Shown here in pieces: positions 6,820 through 13,668 of a DNA stretch of 32,823 bases. Location of the stretch: assembly GCA_018823415.1 (NCBI GenBank), contig JAHJIN010000064.1:1-32823 (forward strand). The letters are read 5' to 3'. The stretch's first letter is position 1, and every line of letters starts with the position of its first letter. The notes under the pieces are model-generated. The model was not told the origin of the DNA. It worked only from the letters and a program-made list of their open reading frames with translations, and searched no databases. This DNA comes from Chloroflexota bacterium. GTDB lineage: Bacteria > Chloroflexota > JAHJIN01. The position numbers and the translations under genes were made by a program.

Positions 6820-8129
6820 AGCCCTTCGGCGTCCAGGCGCGCCATGAGCATGGGCACCAGCATTTCGCCGGGGGTCAATCCCCCGTGACGGCCGATCATG
6901 TCGGGCTCTTTGGGCCGGTCATAGAGGATCCAGTCGTCCCGGGCAATGGCGACCACGTCGCCCAAGCGATAGGGCACGGCCGGCATCACCGGCTCGTGGC
7001 CCAGCAACCCACTGCTGATCACCGTATCGGCGTCCAGGGTGACAAAGGCGTGGGCCAGATGCTCGGCGAAATAGTCCTTGACCTCGGCCACGCGACCCGG
7101 CCGCACGTAAAGATAGGGCACACGCGGCTCGCCGGTGGGCGACATGACCAGGGCATCGAGCAGGGCGGGGTGTTGTTGCAGATAGATGGTGCGTTCCAGT
7201 GGCGTGACGATCTGACCGTGGTCGGCGGTGATCAGCAGCAAGGTGCCCTGCCGGTCGGCCGGGCTGAGGGGGGCGAGGAACTCGCGCTCGAGCGAATAGG
7301 TCAGGTTGCGCAGGGCCGCATCCCAGTGGGGGCTGTATGGTCCGCGTTCGTGTGAAATGGTGTCTACCGCGCCCCAGTAGGCACTCAGGTACAGGCGTTC
7401 GTCGCGATGGGCCTGGAGCATTTCGCGCAGGCATACCCACATGTCCGCGGCATCCAGGTGGCCGCTCATTTCGGTCACGCCGCGATAGTGCAGGCGCGAC
7501 AAAAAGCCGCCCAGGTATTCCTTGCGGATGACGCTGCGGGTGACGATGCCATCGTCGGCCAGGGTTTGGGCTAGGCCGGGCACGGCCAAAAAGTCTTCTG
7601 GGCTCAGGCCCCAGTCCAGGAGCGTGTCACGGCCGCAACCGTCCTTGTCGCGACCGCGCGGCACCAGGCGGATCATGTCGGCGGTGACGCCCAGCTCGCG
7701 CAAAAAGAGCACATAGCCAATGAGCCCGTGCTCGGCCGGTGTGCGGCCGGTCCACAGGCTGGTGAGCACGGCGGTGGTGGTGGAGGGAAATACCGATGTC
7801 AGCGGAAAGAGCCGGCCGGCCTGGGACAGCCGTCGCAAGATGCCCAGGTCGGCGTCGGTGTCCAGCAGGCGTGCAAGCTGGGCATAGCCCACAGCGTCCA
7901 GCACAATGAGGACCACGCGCTGCACGCCGGCGGCCAGGTCGGCCCAGGCTGCGTCCGGCATGGCGACGCCGCCGGGTATCTGGCCGCCCAGCAGTTGGGC
8001 TACGGTGGGGCCAATGTTGGCCACGGAATAGCCCTCGTAATTCGGTATGATAAACTCGGCGGGCAGACCGTCAAGCCTCTTGGCACGGATGGTTTCTTGA
8101 ACGTGAGCGGCAAAGACAGCGTTAGTCAT
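6813..8129 (-). CDS. Type I phosphodiesterase/nucleotide pyrophosphatase (alkaline phosphatase superfamily)
   Basis: 438 residues from the chosen start. Superfamily metal and nucleophile motifs are in order: VLIVLDAVG (Asp78), FPSTTTAVLTSLWTG with a nucleophilic Thr near 118, then EHGLIGY, a DTISHERGP segment and TADHGQI late in the protein. These bind two metal ions and hydrolyse phosphodiesters or phosphomonoesters. I see no signal peptide, so it is likely cytoplasmic. The open frame extends 30 codons further upstream, but GGAGG four bases before the ATG at 8129 and a near-consensus promoter inside the longer version fix this start. It is the first gene of an operon with the DUF559-like, MoSto-like and GT-C-like genes. 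The substrate is unknown; phosphonoacetate hydrolase-type activity is also possible. Confidence 0.82.
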   Translation of the reverse strand: MTNAVFAAHVQETIRAKRLDGLPAEFIIPNYEGYSVANIGPTVAQLLGGQIPGGVAMPDAAWADLAAGVQRVVLIVLDAVGYAQLARLLDTDADLGILRRLSQAGRLFPLTSVFPSTTTAVLTSLWTGRTPAEHGLIGYVLFLRELGVTADMIRLVPRGRDKDGCGRDTLLDWGLSPEDFLAVPGLAQTLADDGIVTRSVIRKEYLGGFLSRLHYRGVTEMSGHLDAADMWVCLREMLQAHRDERLYLSAYWGAVDTISHERGPYSPHWDAALRNLTYSLEREFLAPLSPADRQGTLLLITADHGQIVTPLERTIYLQQHPALLDALVMSPTGEPRVPYLYVRPGRVAEVKDYFAEHLAHAFVTLDADTVISSGLLGHEPVMPAVPYRLGDVVAIARDDWILYDRPKEPDMIGRHGGLTPGEMLVPMLMARLDAEGLW

Positions 8130-8156
8130 GACACCTCCACGGATCGAACCTGGCCC

Positions 8157-8185
8157 ATTATACATGTCTTTGCCGGTCTTGACAA
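8157..8185 (-). promoter_or_regulatory. Near-consensus promoter of the phosphodiesterase/MoSto-like operon
   Basis: On the minus strand TTGTCA (plus 8180-8185), 17 bases, then TATAAT (8157-8162), about 28 bases before the ATG. Its -35 shares five bases with the -35 of the divergent promoter at 8179-8207. Confidence 0.75.
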
Positions 8186-8207
8186 TCGGCGCCCGGCACG
8201 GTATAGT
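8179..8207 (+). promoter_or_regulatory. Near-consensus divergent promoter
   Basis: Perfect TTGACA (8179-8184), 17 bases, then TATAGT (8202-8207), 30 bases before the GTG start at 8238. The -35 overlaps that of the minus-strand promoter because TTGACAA reads as TTGTCAA on the other strand. Confidence 0.72.
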
Positions 8208-8237
8208 GTGCAGTGACACCTACTGGGAGGGAGACTC

Positions 8238-8735
8238 GTGAACAAAAGCGTCGTGATCACTGTGGCAGTGGCGTTGTTGCTGATTGGCAGTGGGTTCCTG
8301 TTTCTATTCGACAACATGGGCCTGCTGGATGCCTGGAGTCCGTGGGTCTGGACGGCGGCGTTTGCCGTGGCCGGGCTGGTCTTTATCGGCATGTTTGTGG
8401 TGGATAGGCAGCAGTGGTGGGCGATCATCCCCGGCGGTTCGCTGTTGGTCATGGCAGCCATCCCGGTGCTGGACCTGTATCTGCCGGGTGACGTGACCGG
8501 GGCGCTGTTCTTTGCCGGCATTGGCGTGGTGTTCCTGGCGCTCTACCTGCTACGCAGCCCGGCCCGGCCGCTGGGTTGGGCCATCTGGCCGGCCCTGGGC
8601 TGCCTGGGCTTTGGCCTGTTTGTGCTGGTGGTGAGCAACCTGGAGCAATGGGCCGTGTTCATTGCCCCGGCGGTCCTGATTGCCCTGGGGTTGTTTGTCA
8701 TCTGGGGCGCGATCCGGGCCGGCCGGCGGCGATGA
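8238..8735 (+). CDS. Small polytopic membrane protein
   Basis: 165 residues with about five or six hydrophobic helices joined by very short loops and a basic C-terminal tail (RAGRRR). It begins at GTG, with GGGAGG about seven bases upstream. The pattern of short helix pairs with glycines and a conserved-looking WAIIPGGSLL turn resembles the LiaF/DUF5668-type transmembrane modules found in many bacterial envelope-stress proteins, but I cannot assign a family firmly. Its stop overlaps the start of the amidohydrolase gene (ATGA), so the two are translated together. The divergent promoter at 8179-8207 serves it. Confidence 0.68.
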   Translation: MNKSVVITVAVALLLIGSGFLFLFDNMGLLDAWSPWVWTAAFAVAGLVFIGMFVVDRQQWWAIIPGGSLLVMAAIPVLDLYLPGDVTGALFFAGIGVVFLALYLLRSPARPLGWAIWPALGCLGFGLFVLVVSNLEQWAVFIAPAVLIALGLFVIWGAIRAGRRR

Positions 8736-9517
8736 CGGTCCTGCACCTGGCCCTGGCCCAGATGACCGTGCGGGCCGGCGATGTGGCGGCGAACCTGGTT
8801 GCCGCCGGTCGCTTGCTGGCCGAGGCCATGGCCGCAACCGCGGGCGCCGGGGTCGACCTGGTTATCCTGCCCGAGCTGTGGGCCACCGGCTATGACTGGC
8901 CGGTCATCCACACGCACGCGGCCCCGCTGGGCGAGGGGCTGTGGCTCGACATGGCCGGGCTGGCCCGGGCGCACGGCGTGCATCTGCTGGGCTCGCTGCC
9001 CCTGGCCGCGGGCGGCCGCGTCTATAACGCCGCCGTGCTATTTGATCCGGCCGGCGCGCCGGTGGCCCAGTATCGCAAGACGCACCTGTTTGGGCCGATG
9101 GACGAGCCGGCGCATTTCGCGGCCGGCGATGCGCTGCCGGTATTTGACCTACCCTGGGGCCGGACGGCGCTGGCCTTGTGCTATGACCTGCGCTTCCCGG
9201 AGCAGTTTCGGGCCTATGCCGCTGCCGGGGCCACGGTGGTGCTGCTCTGCGCCCAGTGGCCGGTGCGGCGCATCGCCCACTGGGACGTGCTGCTTCAGGC
9301 CCGGGGCATCGAGAACCAGTGCGTGGTGGCGGCCTGCAACGCGCTGGGTGAGGCAATGGGCAACCCGATGGTCGGGCATTCGGCGGTTTATGGTCCCTGG
9401 GGCGAGACGCTGGCCCACGCCGGCGAAACAGAGTCAGTGGCGGTGGCCCGGGTGGACCTGGCTAGTGTGATGCAGGCCCGGGCCGCGTTCCCGTTCCTGG
9501 CAGATGCGGGTTGGTAG
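8732..9517 (+). CDS. Nitrilase-superfamily carbon-nitrogen hydrolase (omega-amidase-like)
   Basis: 261 residues, the standard length. The catalytic triad is complete: Glu48 in LPELW, Lys116 in YRKTHLF and Cys150 in ALCYDLRFPE. The CYDLRFPE context is typical of the Nit2/YafV omega-amidase and related branches, which hydrolyse amides such as 2-oxoglutaramate. The enzyme is cytoplasmic, with no signal peptide. The open frame extends upstream into the membrane protein gene, but the ATG overlapping that gene's TGA gives the expected N-terminus TVLHLALAQM. A CoA-transferase gene begins 37 bases after its stop, so all may form one transcript. The substrate is not determinable; an N-carbamoyl amidase is an alternative. 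Confidence 0.87.
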   Translation: MTVLHLALAQMTVRAGDVAANLVAAGRLLAEAMAATAGAGVDLVILPELWATGYDWPVIHTHAAPLGEGLWLDMAGLARAHGVHLLGSLPLAAGGRVYNAAVLFDPAGAPVAQYRKTHLFGPMDEPAHFAAGDALPVFDLPWGRTALALCYDLRFPEQFRAYAAAGATVVLLCAQWPVRRIAHWDVLLQARGIENQCVVAACNALGEAMGNPMVGHSAVYGPWGETLAHAGETESVAVARVDLASVMQARAAFPFLADAGW

Positions 9518-9554
9518 ACTGGTTACTCGTTACGCAGCATGGAGGTAGCTATCA

Positions 9555-10553
9555 ATGGAGATAGAGATCATTGCGGAAGGCACCGGCGAGGCGCTGGGCT
9601 GGCACGACCCGGACGAACACCGGGCCTGGGTGCGTGAGCACAAGGATCGGGGTCTCACCGACAAGCGCATGACGGCGGCGGAAGCCGTGGATCGCTTTGT
9701 GACCAACGGGTGCCTCATCGCCACCGGCGGCTTTGGACACATCCGCGTGCCCATGGTGCTCATCTATGAGATCATTCGCCAGCACAAGCGCGATCTAGCC
9801 ATGTGCGGCAAGACCGCGGTCCACGACATTGACGTGCTCCTGGGGGCCGGGTGCGTGACCCGGGTCGAGGTGGCGTATGCCTTTGGGCACGAGCTGCGCG
9901 GGTTGAGCCCGGCTGGCCGGCGCGCCGTGGAGACCGGCCAGTGCCAGGTGGTGGGCGAGATCAGCAACGCCGGCTATCAGTGGCGGTTTCTGGCCGGCGC
10001 CATGGGCGTGCCCTTTATCACCGCGCGCACCATGCTGGGCACCGATACGTTCAACAAGAGCTGCGCCAAGGCCGTGCGCGACCCCTGGAGCGGCAAGGTG
10101 GTGTGTTTGCTGCCGGCCTGCTATCCCGATGTCGCCATGTTCCACGTGCCTCGCTGCGACAAATATGGCAACGCCCAGGTCGATGGCATTATCAACGAAG
10201 ATTTCGAGCTGGTGCGGGCAGCCCGGCGTGTCATCGTGGTGACAGAAGAGATCATCGACGAAGAAGAGATCCGCCGGGAGCCGTGGCGTACCCTCATCCC
10301 CTACTATTTGGTGGATGCCGTGGTCGAGATGCCCTGGGGCGCGCATCCCACCGAGATGCCGTACCTGTACTATTTCGACGAGGAGCACATCAGCGAGTGG
10401 TTGACCATGAGCAAAACGCCCGAGGGGACCGCCGCCTACTTTAAAAAGTATGTATACAGCGTGCCGGATTTCGAGACATACCTGAAAAAGGTCGGGGGTC
10501 AGGAAAAACTAGAATACCTGGGCCGGGTGGAGCGGTACGAGGTCCCGGCGTAG
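9555..10553 (+). CDS. Family I CoA-transferase, alpha subunit (glutaconate CoA-transferase/IpdA-like)
   Basis: 332 residues matching the alpha subunit of family I CoA-transferases. An N-terminal stretch LTDKRMTAAEAVDRFV precedes the glycine-rich IATGGFGHIRVPM loop; then MLGTDTF and a C-terminal PYYLVDAVVEMPWGAHPTEM segment follow, as in GctA and the mycobacterial cholesterol-pathway IpdA. The alpha subunit builds the CoA site at the dimer interface; the catalytic Glu lies on the beta subunit. GGAGG stands nine bases before the ATG. The beta-subunit gene follows after 76 bases. Transfer of CoA between short dicarboxylic or ring-cleavage acids is the family role; the acid is unknown. Confidence 0.87.
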   Translation: MEIEIIAEGTGEALGWHDPDEHRAWVREHKDRGLTDKRMTAAEAVDRFVTNGCLIATGGFGHIRVPMVLIYEIIRQHKRDLAMCGKTAVHDIDVLLGAGCVTRVEVAYAFGHELRGLSPAGRRAVETGQCQVVGEISNAGYQWRFLAGAMGVPFITARTMLGTDTFNKSCAKAVRDPWSGKVVCLLPACYPDVAMFHVPRCDKYGNAQVDGIINEDFELVRAARRVIVVTEEIIDEEEIRREPWRTLIPYYLVDAVVEMPWGAHPTEMPYLYYFDEEHISEWLTMSKTPEGTAAYFKKYVYSVPDFETYLKKVGGQEKLEYLGRVERYEVPA

Positions 10554-10629
10554 CGATAGGACGAATCTACGAATTGACCGCTTCGCGTGACGAACTACCG
10601 GTTTGTCGATTCAGTCTGGAGGAACCACA

Positions 10630-11409
10630 ATGGCAGAGAATCATGGTCGTTACAATCTGACCGAGTTGCTGGCTTGCGTGGCGGCTGGCCTTTTACAAGA
10701 TGGCAAATCGGCGTTTGTGGGGACCGGGCTGCCGCTGGTGGCCGGGATGCTCGCCCAGCGCACCCATGCGCCGCGCATGCTCATCATCTTTGAGGCCGGG
10801 GGCATTGGCCCGCGCGTGCCCGAATTGCCGATCAGCGTGGGCGATTCGCGGACGTTTTACCAGGCGGTGGCGGCCTCTTCTATGCACGACGTCATGTCGG
10901 CCTGCCAGAATGGCTATGTGGACTATTGCTTCCTGGGCGGCGCCGCTGTGGACCCCTACGGGAACCTGAACACCACGGTCATCGGAGATTGGGCCAACCC
11001 CAAGGTGCGACTGCCCGGCTCGGGTGGCGCCAACGACCTGGGCAGCTTTTCATGGCAGACCATCATCCTGCTGCGGGGGCAGTCGCCGCGCACGTTCGTA
11101 GAAAAACTGGATTTCGTCACCACGCCGGGCTATCTCACCGGCCCCGGCGCGCGGGAGGCGGCCGGCCTACCGGCCGACACCGGTCCATATCGCGTCATCA
11201 CCCAGTTGGGTGTGTTTGGCTTTCACGAGGAAACCAAGCGCATGGAACTGCTGGCCGTGCACCCGGGCGTGACGATAGAGGAAGCCCGGGGCGCCAGCGG
11301 GTTCGAGATTGGCGTACACGAGCCGGTGGGCGTGACCGCCGAGCCAACGGATGAACAGTTGCGCGTGCTGCGCGAGGTGGATCCCCGAGGGCGCGTCATC
11401 GGCAAGTAG
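10630..11409 (+). CDS. Family I CoA-transferase, beta subunit (glutaconate CoA-transferase-like)
   Basis: 259 residues, partner of the preceding gene. LIIFEAGGIGP places Glu55 where the beta subunit of glutaconate CoA-transferase carries its catalytic glutamate (Glu54), which forms the glutamyl-CoA thioester, and GSGGAND (130-136) is the family's glycine-rich oxyanion/CoA loop. The retained Glu favours a true transferase over an IpdAB-type hydrolase. GGAGG seven bases before the ATG at 10630 sets the start, nine codons inside the longest open frame. The stop is followed within two bases by the -35 of the tRNA promoter. Confidence 0.87.
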   Translation: MAENHGRYNLTELLACVAAGLLQDGKSAFVGTGLPLVAGMLAQRTHAPRMLIIFEAGGIGPRVPELPISVGDSRTFYQAVAASSMHDVMSACQNGYVDYCFLGGAAVDPYGNLNTTVIGDWANPKVRLPGSGGANDLGSFSWQTIILLRGQSPRTFVEKLDFVTTPGYLTGPGAREAAGLPADTGPYRVITQLGVFGFHEETKRMELLAVHPGVTIEEARGASGFEIGVHEPVGVTAEPTDEQLRVLREVDPRGRVIGK

Positions 11410-11410
11410 T

Positions 11411-11439
11411 TTGACAGCCGCGCGTTTTTGTGATAAACT
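11411..11439 (+). promoter_or_regulatory. Promoter of tRNA-Glu
   Basis: TTGACA (11411-11416), 17 bases, then TAAACT (11434-11439) with a TGn extension (TGA). The tRNA 5' end lies 16 bases downstream, a typical distance for a stable-RNA promoter. Confidence 0.6.
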
Positions 11440-11454
11440 CGGGTTCACGAAAAC

Positions 11455-11530
11455 GCCCCCATCGTCTAGGGGTCCAGGACACCACCCTTTCAAGGTGGCG
11501 ACAGGGGTTCGAATCCCCTTGGGGGTACCA
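11455..11530 (+). tRNA. tRNA-Glu (anticodon UUC)
   Basis: A full cloverleaf. Acceptor GCCCCCA pairs with TGGGGGT (one G-U); anticodon stem CCACC/GGTGG (11482-11486/11494-11498) encloses loop CTTTCAA with anticodon TTC at 11489-11491; T-arm AGGGG-TTCGAAT-CCCCT is present. Discriminator A and the CCA end (11528-11530) are encoded. The D-arm CGTCTAGGGGTCCAGGAC is typical of tRNA-Glu. Confidence 0.97.
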
Positions 11531-11562
11531 TCTGAAAACCTACTGATAGCAGGGATGAGCCC

Positions 11563-11590
11563 GAGCCCGGCCCCAAACGGGTTTGGGCTC
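11563..11590 (+). terminator. Possible hairpin downstream of tRNA-Glu
   Basis: GAGCCC (11563-11568) can pair with GGGCTC (11585-11590), or the inner CCCAAA with TTTGGG (11572-11577/11582-11587). No T-run follows, so it would be a weak or factor-dependent terminator, or a processing structure. The rest of the 220 bases up to the STAS gene shows nothing I can name. Confidence 0.25.
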
Positions 11591-11751
11591 TTGACGTTCA
11601 AGTGTTCTTGCGTGGCTGATCGATCACCTTTCGTAGCGGGGCGCAGGACTTGTAGCAGCAGCAGCCATGGGGTGAGCCTGCCCACCCTATGGCGTGGTAT
11701 TTTCCAAATCAGACAAGGGTTACTACACACTGCATTCAAGGAGGCCAAGAT

Positions 11752-12090
11752 ATGAGAATAGACACCAGAAATGAGCAAGGTGTAACTATTTTGGAGCCAA
11801 GGGGCAAAATAACGATTGGCGTGGGCGATGTGGCCCTGCGCGGGGCGGTGCACGAGGCTCTCGACGCTGGCGCCAGGAAAGTCCTGCTCAATCTCGGCGG
11901 GGTCAGTACCATGGACTCATCCGGCATAGGCGAACTGGTTAGCGCTTACACCACAGTCACCAATAGGGGGGGAAAGCTTAAACTATGCAATCTCCCATCT
12001 CAAATAACTGACATACTGCAAATAACCCAACTGATTTCGGTCTTTGAGGTTTTTGAGACTGAGCAAGAAGCAATTAGCTCGTTTTCGTAA
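11752..12090 (+). CDS. STAS-domain anti-sigma-factor antagonist (SpoIIAA/RsbV-like)
   Basis: 112 residues, the length of a single STAS domain. It opens MRIDTRNEQGVTILEPRGKI, continues ARKVLLNLGGVSTMDSSGIGELV with the phosphorylatable Ser at 56/57, and ends with LPSQITDILQITQLISVFEVF. In this family the unphosphorylated protein binds an anti-sigma kinase (RsbW/SpoIIAB type) and frees a sigma factor; phosphorylation of the conserved Ser blocks this. AAGGAGG seven bases before the ATG sets the start. No kinase, phosphatase or sigma gene is nearby, so its partners are elsewhere. The gene is visibly less GC-rich than its neighbours and follows directly after a tRNA gene. Confidence 0.9.
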   Translation: MRIDTRNEQGVTILEPRGKITIGVGDVALRGAVHEALDAGARKVLLNLGGVSTMDSSGIGELVSAYTTVTNRGGKLKLCNLPSQITDILQITQLISVFEVFETEQEAISSFS

Positions 12091-12269
12091 CATCATTCGC
12101 CAGGGCCGGCACGCCTGACGATCGCCGAACCAGACCCGCCTATCAGCGCTCGCCAGCGCCGGGCCGGTGCATAGGGACTGGGTAGGGTTAAAAACAAGGA
12201 CGCCGGGGGCAGCGTGGGGGTTGGGGTAAGGGGTGTGCAGCTCGCCTCGGACTGAAAACGACGTCGTAA

Positions 12270-12371
12270 TGGGTTCTTCATGTCCCAAAGCAGATCGCAG
12301 ACGTTGTCTACGGGACATCGGAAGGAACGGTCTTGGATACGGCTTCGCTTATTAAAGAAGAGGCCGCCTAA
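12270..12371 (+). pseudogene. Possible 3' remnant of a broken gene
   Basis: The 329 bases between the STAS gene and the next small frame hold no complete gene. This 33-codon open stretch after an in-frame TAA has protein-like composition, including HVPKQIADVVYGTSEGTV and the ending SLIKEEAA. It has no ATG or GTG start. It could be the surviving tail of a truncated gene, or chance. The GC-rich 12100-12260 part contains nothing I recognise. Confidence 0.2.
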
Positions 12372-12419
12372 CACGCATGTGGTCTGAAAGTTGCTGGTCT
12401 TGGAGGGCATATTACTCCG

Positions 12420-12605
12420 ATGGATGATTTAGCCGAACTGAAGTCAAGAGTCCTGGCGTTCCTGAAGCAGGGTAGAGCAGAAGAAGCCGACAAGCTTATG
12501 CCGCAGATCATGATCTCCCCACCCGATCCGGCGTTTCTTGCAGAATACGCCCGCCTGTTGGCCGGCCTCATGGCCGACGAACCGGGTGATGCATCAGGCG
12601 AGTAA
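12420..12605 (+). CDS. Small helical protein of unknown function
   Basis: 61 residues, acidic and predicted to be almost wholly helical, with a LKQGRAEEADKLM segment followed by a Leu/Ala-rich second helix. No family recognised. A GGAGGG motif lies 13 bases before the ATG, longer than optimal, so expression is uncertain. The amphipathic helices suggest a small regulator or TPR-like fragment. The 150 bases after it up to the terminator hold no gene. Confidence 0.4.
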   Translation: MDDLAELKSRVLAFLKQGRAEEADKLMPQIMISPPDPAFLAEYARLLAGLMADEPGDASGE

Positions 12606-12757
12606 ACCTCCGCGGCCTCGGCGTTGCCCAGTATGCTCGCTGACACGTCTGCCGGCGCCAGGCCGGTGGGTGTGGCGCGTGAGCAGAGAACGGCGAGGGT
12701 GGTGGGACCGGCGTGGGGGATAGGAGTATCAGGCGTAAACCAGTAGCAGCGCAAAAC

Positions 12758-12788
12758 AGTGCCCCGGCGAGATTCTCGCCGGGGCACT
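12758..12788 (-). terminator. Rho-independent terminator of the DUF998 gene
   Basis: A perfect 14-bp stem (12758-12771 with 12775-12788) with a three-base loop, centred on GCCCCGGCGAG/CTCGCCGGGGC. On the minus strand it is followed by GTTTTGC and begins 30 bases after the stop of the membrane protein gene. Confidence 0.8.
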
Positions 12789-12817
12789 TGTGTGTCAGGG
12801 CCACGTGCGATAGATCG

Positions 12818-13495
12818 TTACCCGGAACCAAGTGCGGCCGGTTTCTTGACCATCAGATAGACAGCTACCAGGAGGACCCAGGCAAGCACGGTGAAAAAGA
12901 TGGACCACTCGAGCAACGGGGTGAGCCAAATAGTGGGGCGCGCCAGGGTGTTCACGGCGAGCGTTTGCGCGCGGCCTGAATGACCCTGGGTGGCAACCAG
13001 GAGAAAGGAGGCAAAGCTGATCATGGTGATGAGACCCGGCACCACAAACCATTTCGACAGTTTGTGCTGCTTGTCCAGAACGATGGCAAGCGTAAAGAGA
13101 GCAATGGCAACCAGGCCACTGAAAAAGAACGAGTAGGCCACCGTGGTGTGGATGGACAGGTGGTTCATGGGGAAAACACCCACCAGGCTGCACGAGACGC
13201 CCGAGTAGATGCCCACTGCCGCAGCAAGATAGCCCAACTTGGTGCGAATGTACAGCCCCAGTCCCAGCATAAAGACCGCCAGGATGAGGCCGCTCGCAAA
13301 CAGACAGATGTTGAACACGGGCGCCAGGGTCGAGACGCCGACCTCGCCCAGTTCCGAGATGAAATGATTCAGGAATGAATACGGTTCCCCCAGCTTGCCG
13401 TGATAGACCAGCGCCGTGACCAGCGAACTGAGGATGATGATGACCGGTCCGGCCAGACCACAGATGTACGTGAGTTTTCTGGCATCGATTTTCAT
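12818..13495 (-). CDS. DUF998 family membrane protein
   Basis: 225 residues with about six transmembrane helices. The first loop carries YSFLNHFISELGEVGVS (40-56), the hallmark of DUF998, followed by helices with FNICLFASGLI and a GVFPMNHLSIHTTVAY segment holding the conserved His residues. The biochemical role of DUF998 is unknown; the invariant polar residues in the loops hint at an enzyme or transport function. AAGGAG lies eight bases before the ATG. It is transcribed alone and ends at a strong terminator. Upstream is a 30-bp perfect palindrome about 100 bases from the start. Confidence 0.85.
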   Translation of the reverse strand: MKIDARKLTYICGLAGPVIIILSSLVTALVYHGKLGEPYSFLNHFISELGEVGVSTLAPVFNICLFASGLILAVFMLGLGLYIRTKLGYLAAAVGIYSGVSCSLVGVFPMNHLSIHTTVAYSFFFSGLVAIALFTLAIVLDKQHKLSKWFVVPGLITMISFASFLLVATQGHSGRAQTLAVNTLARPTIWLTPLLEWSIFFTVLAWVLLVAVYLMVKKPAALGSG

Positions 13496-13595
13496 GCTGC
13501 TTTCTCCTTGCGCCAGGTGGGGTCCATTTTCGCCACCCCGACGCTGCGATGGGACATCGGGGGGCGGGAGTCCTACGTTGTGGTGAAACCGTCTG

Positions 13596-13625
13596 GTAGG
13601 GGCGAGGTGATCACCTCGCCCCTAC
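13596..13625. repeat. 30-bp perfect palindrome
   Basis: GTAGGGGCGAGGTGA and its exact complement abut with no spacer, giving 15-bp arms. It lies between the ends of two minus-strand genes: 44 bases after the stop of one and 100 bases before the start of the other. It could be a dispersed REP-like repeat, a terminator without a T-run or a protein-binding site. Confidence 0.75.
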
Positions 13626-13668
13626 ACAGGTACTGTCACAGTGCAGGATGTGCCCGGCTTGCGCGCCG

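Noticed and set aside
8130..8219. Longer N-terminus for the phosphodiesterase
   Set aside because: It would place the promoter inside the gene; GGAGG before the ATG at 8129 is the better start.
8576..8731. Longer N-terminus for the amidohydrolase
   Set aside because: The extra 52 codons overlap the membrane protein in another frame and lack family similarity; ATGA coupling at 8732 gives the normal nitrilase start.
11455..11530. tRNA-Glu as an attachment site
   Set aside because: I found no second copy of its 3' end and no integrase in the window.
12093..12410. A 105-codon minus-strand frame downstream of the STAS gene
   Set aside because: It begins without a ribosome binding site, and its second half is a low-complexity Pro/Leu/Thr stretch with no domain.
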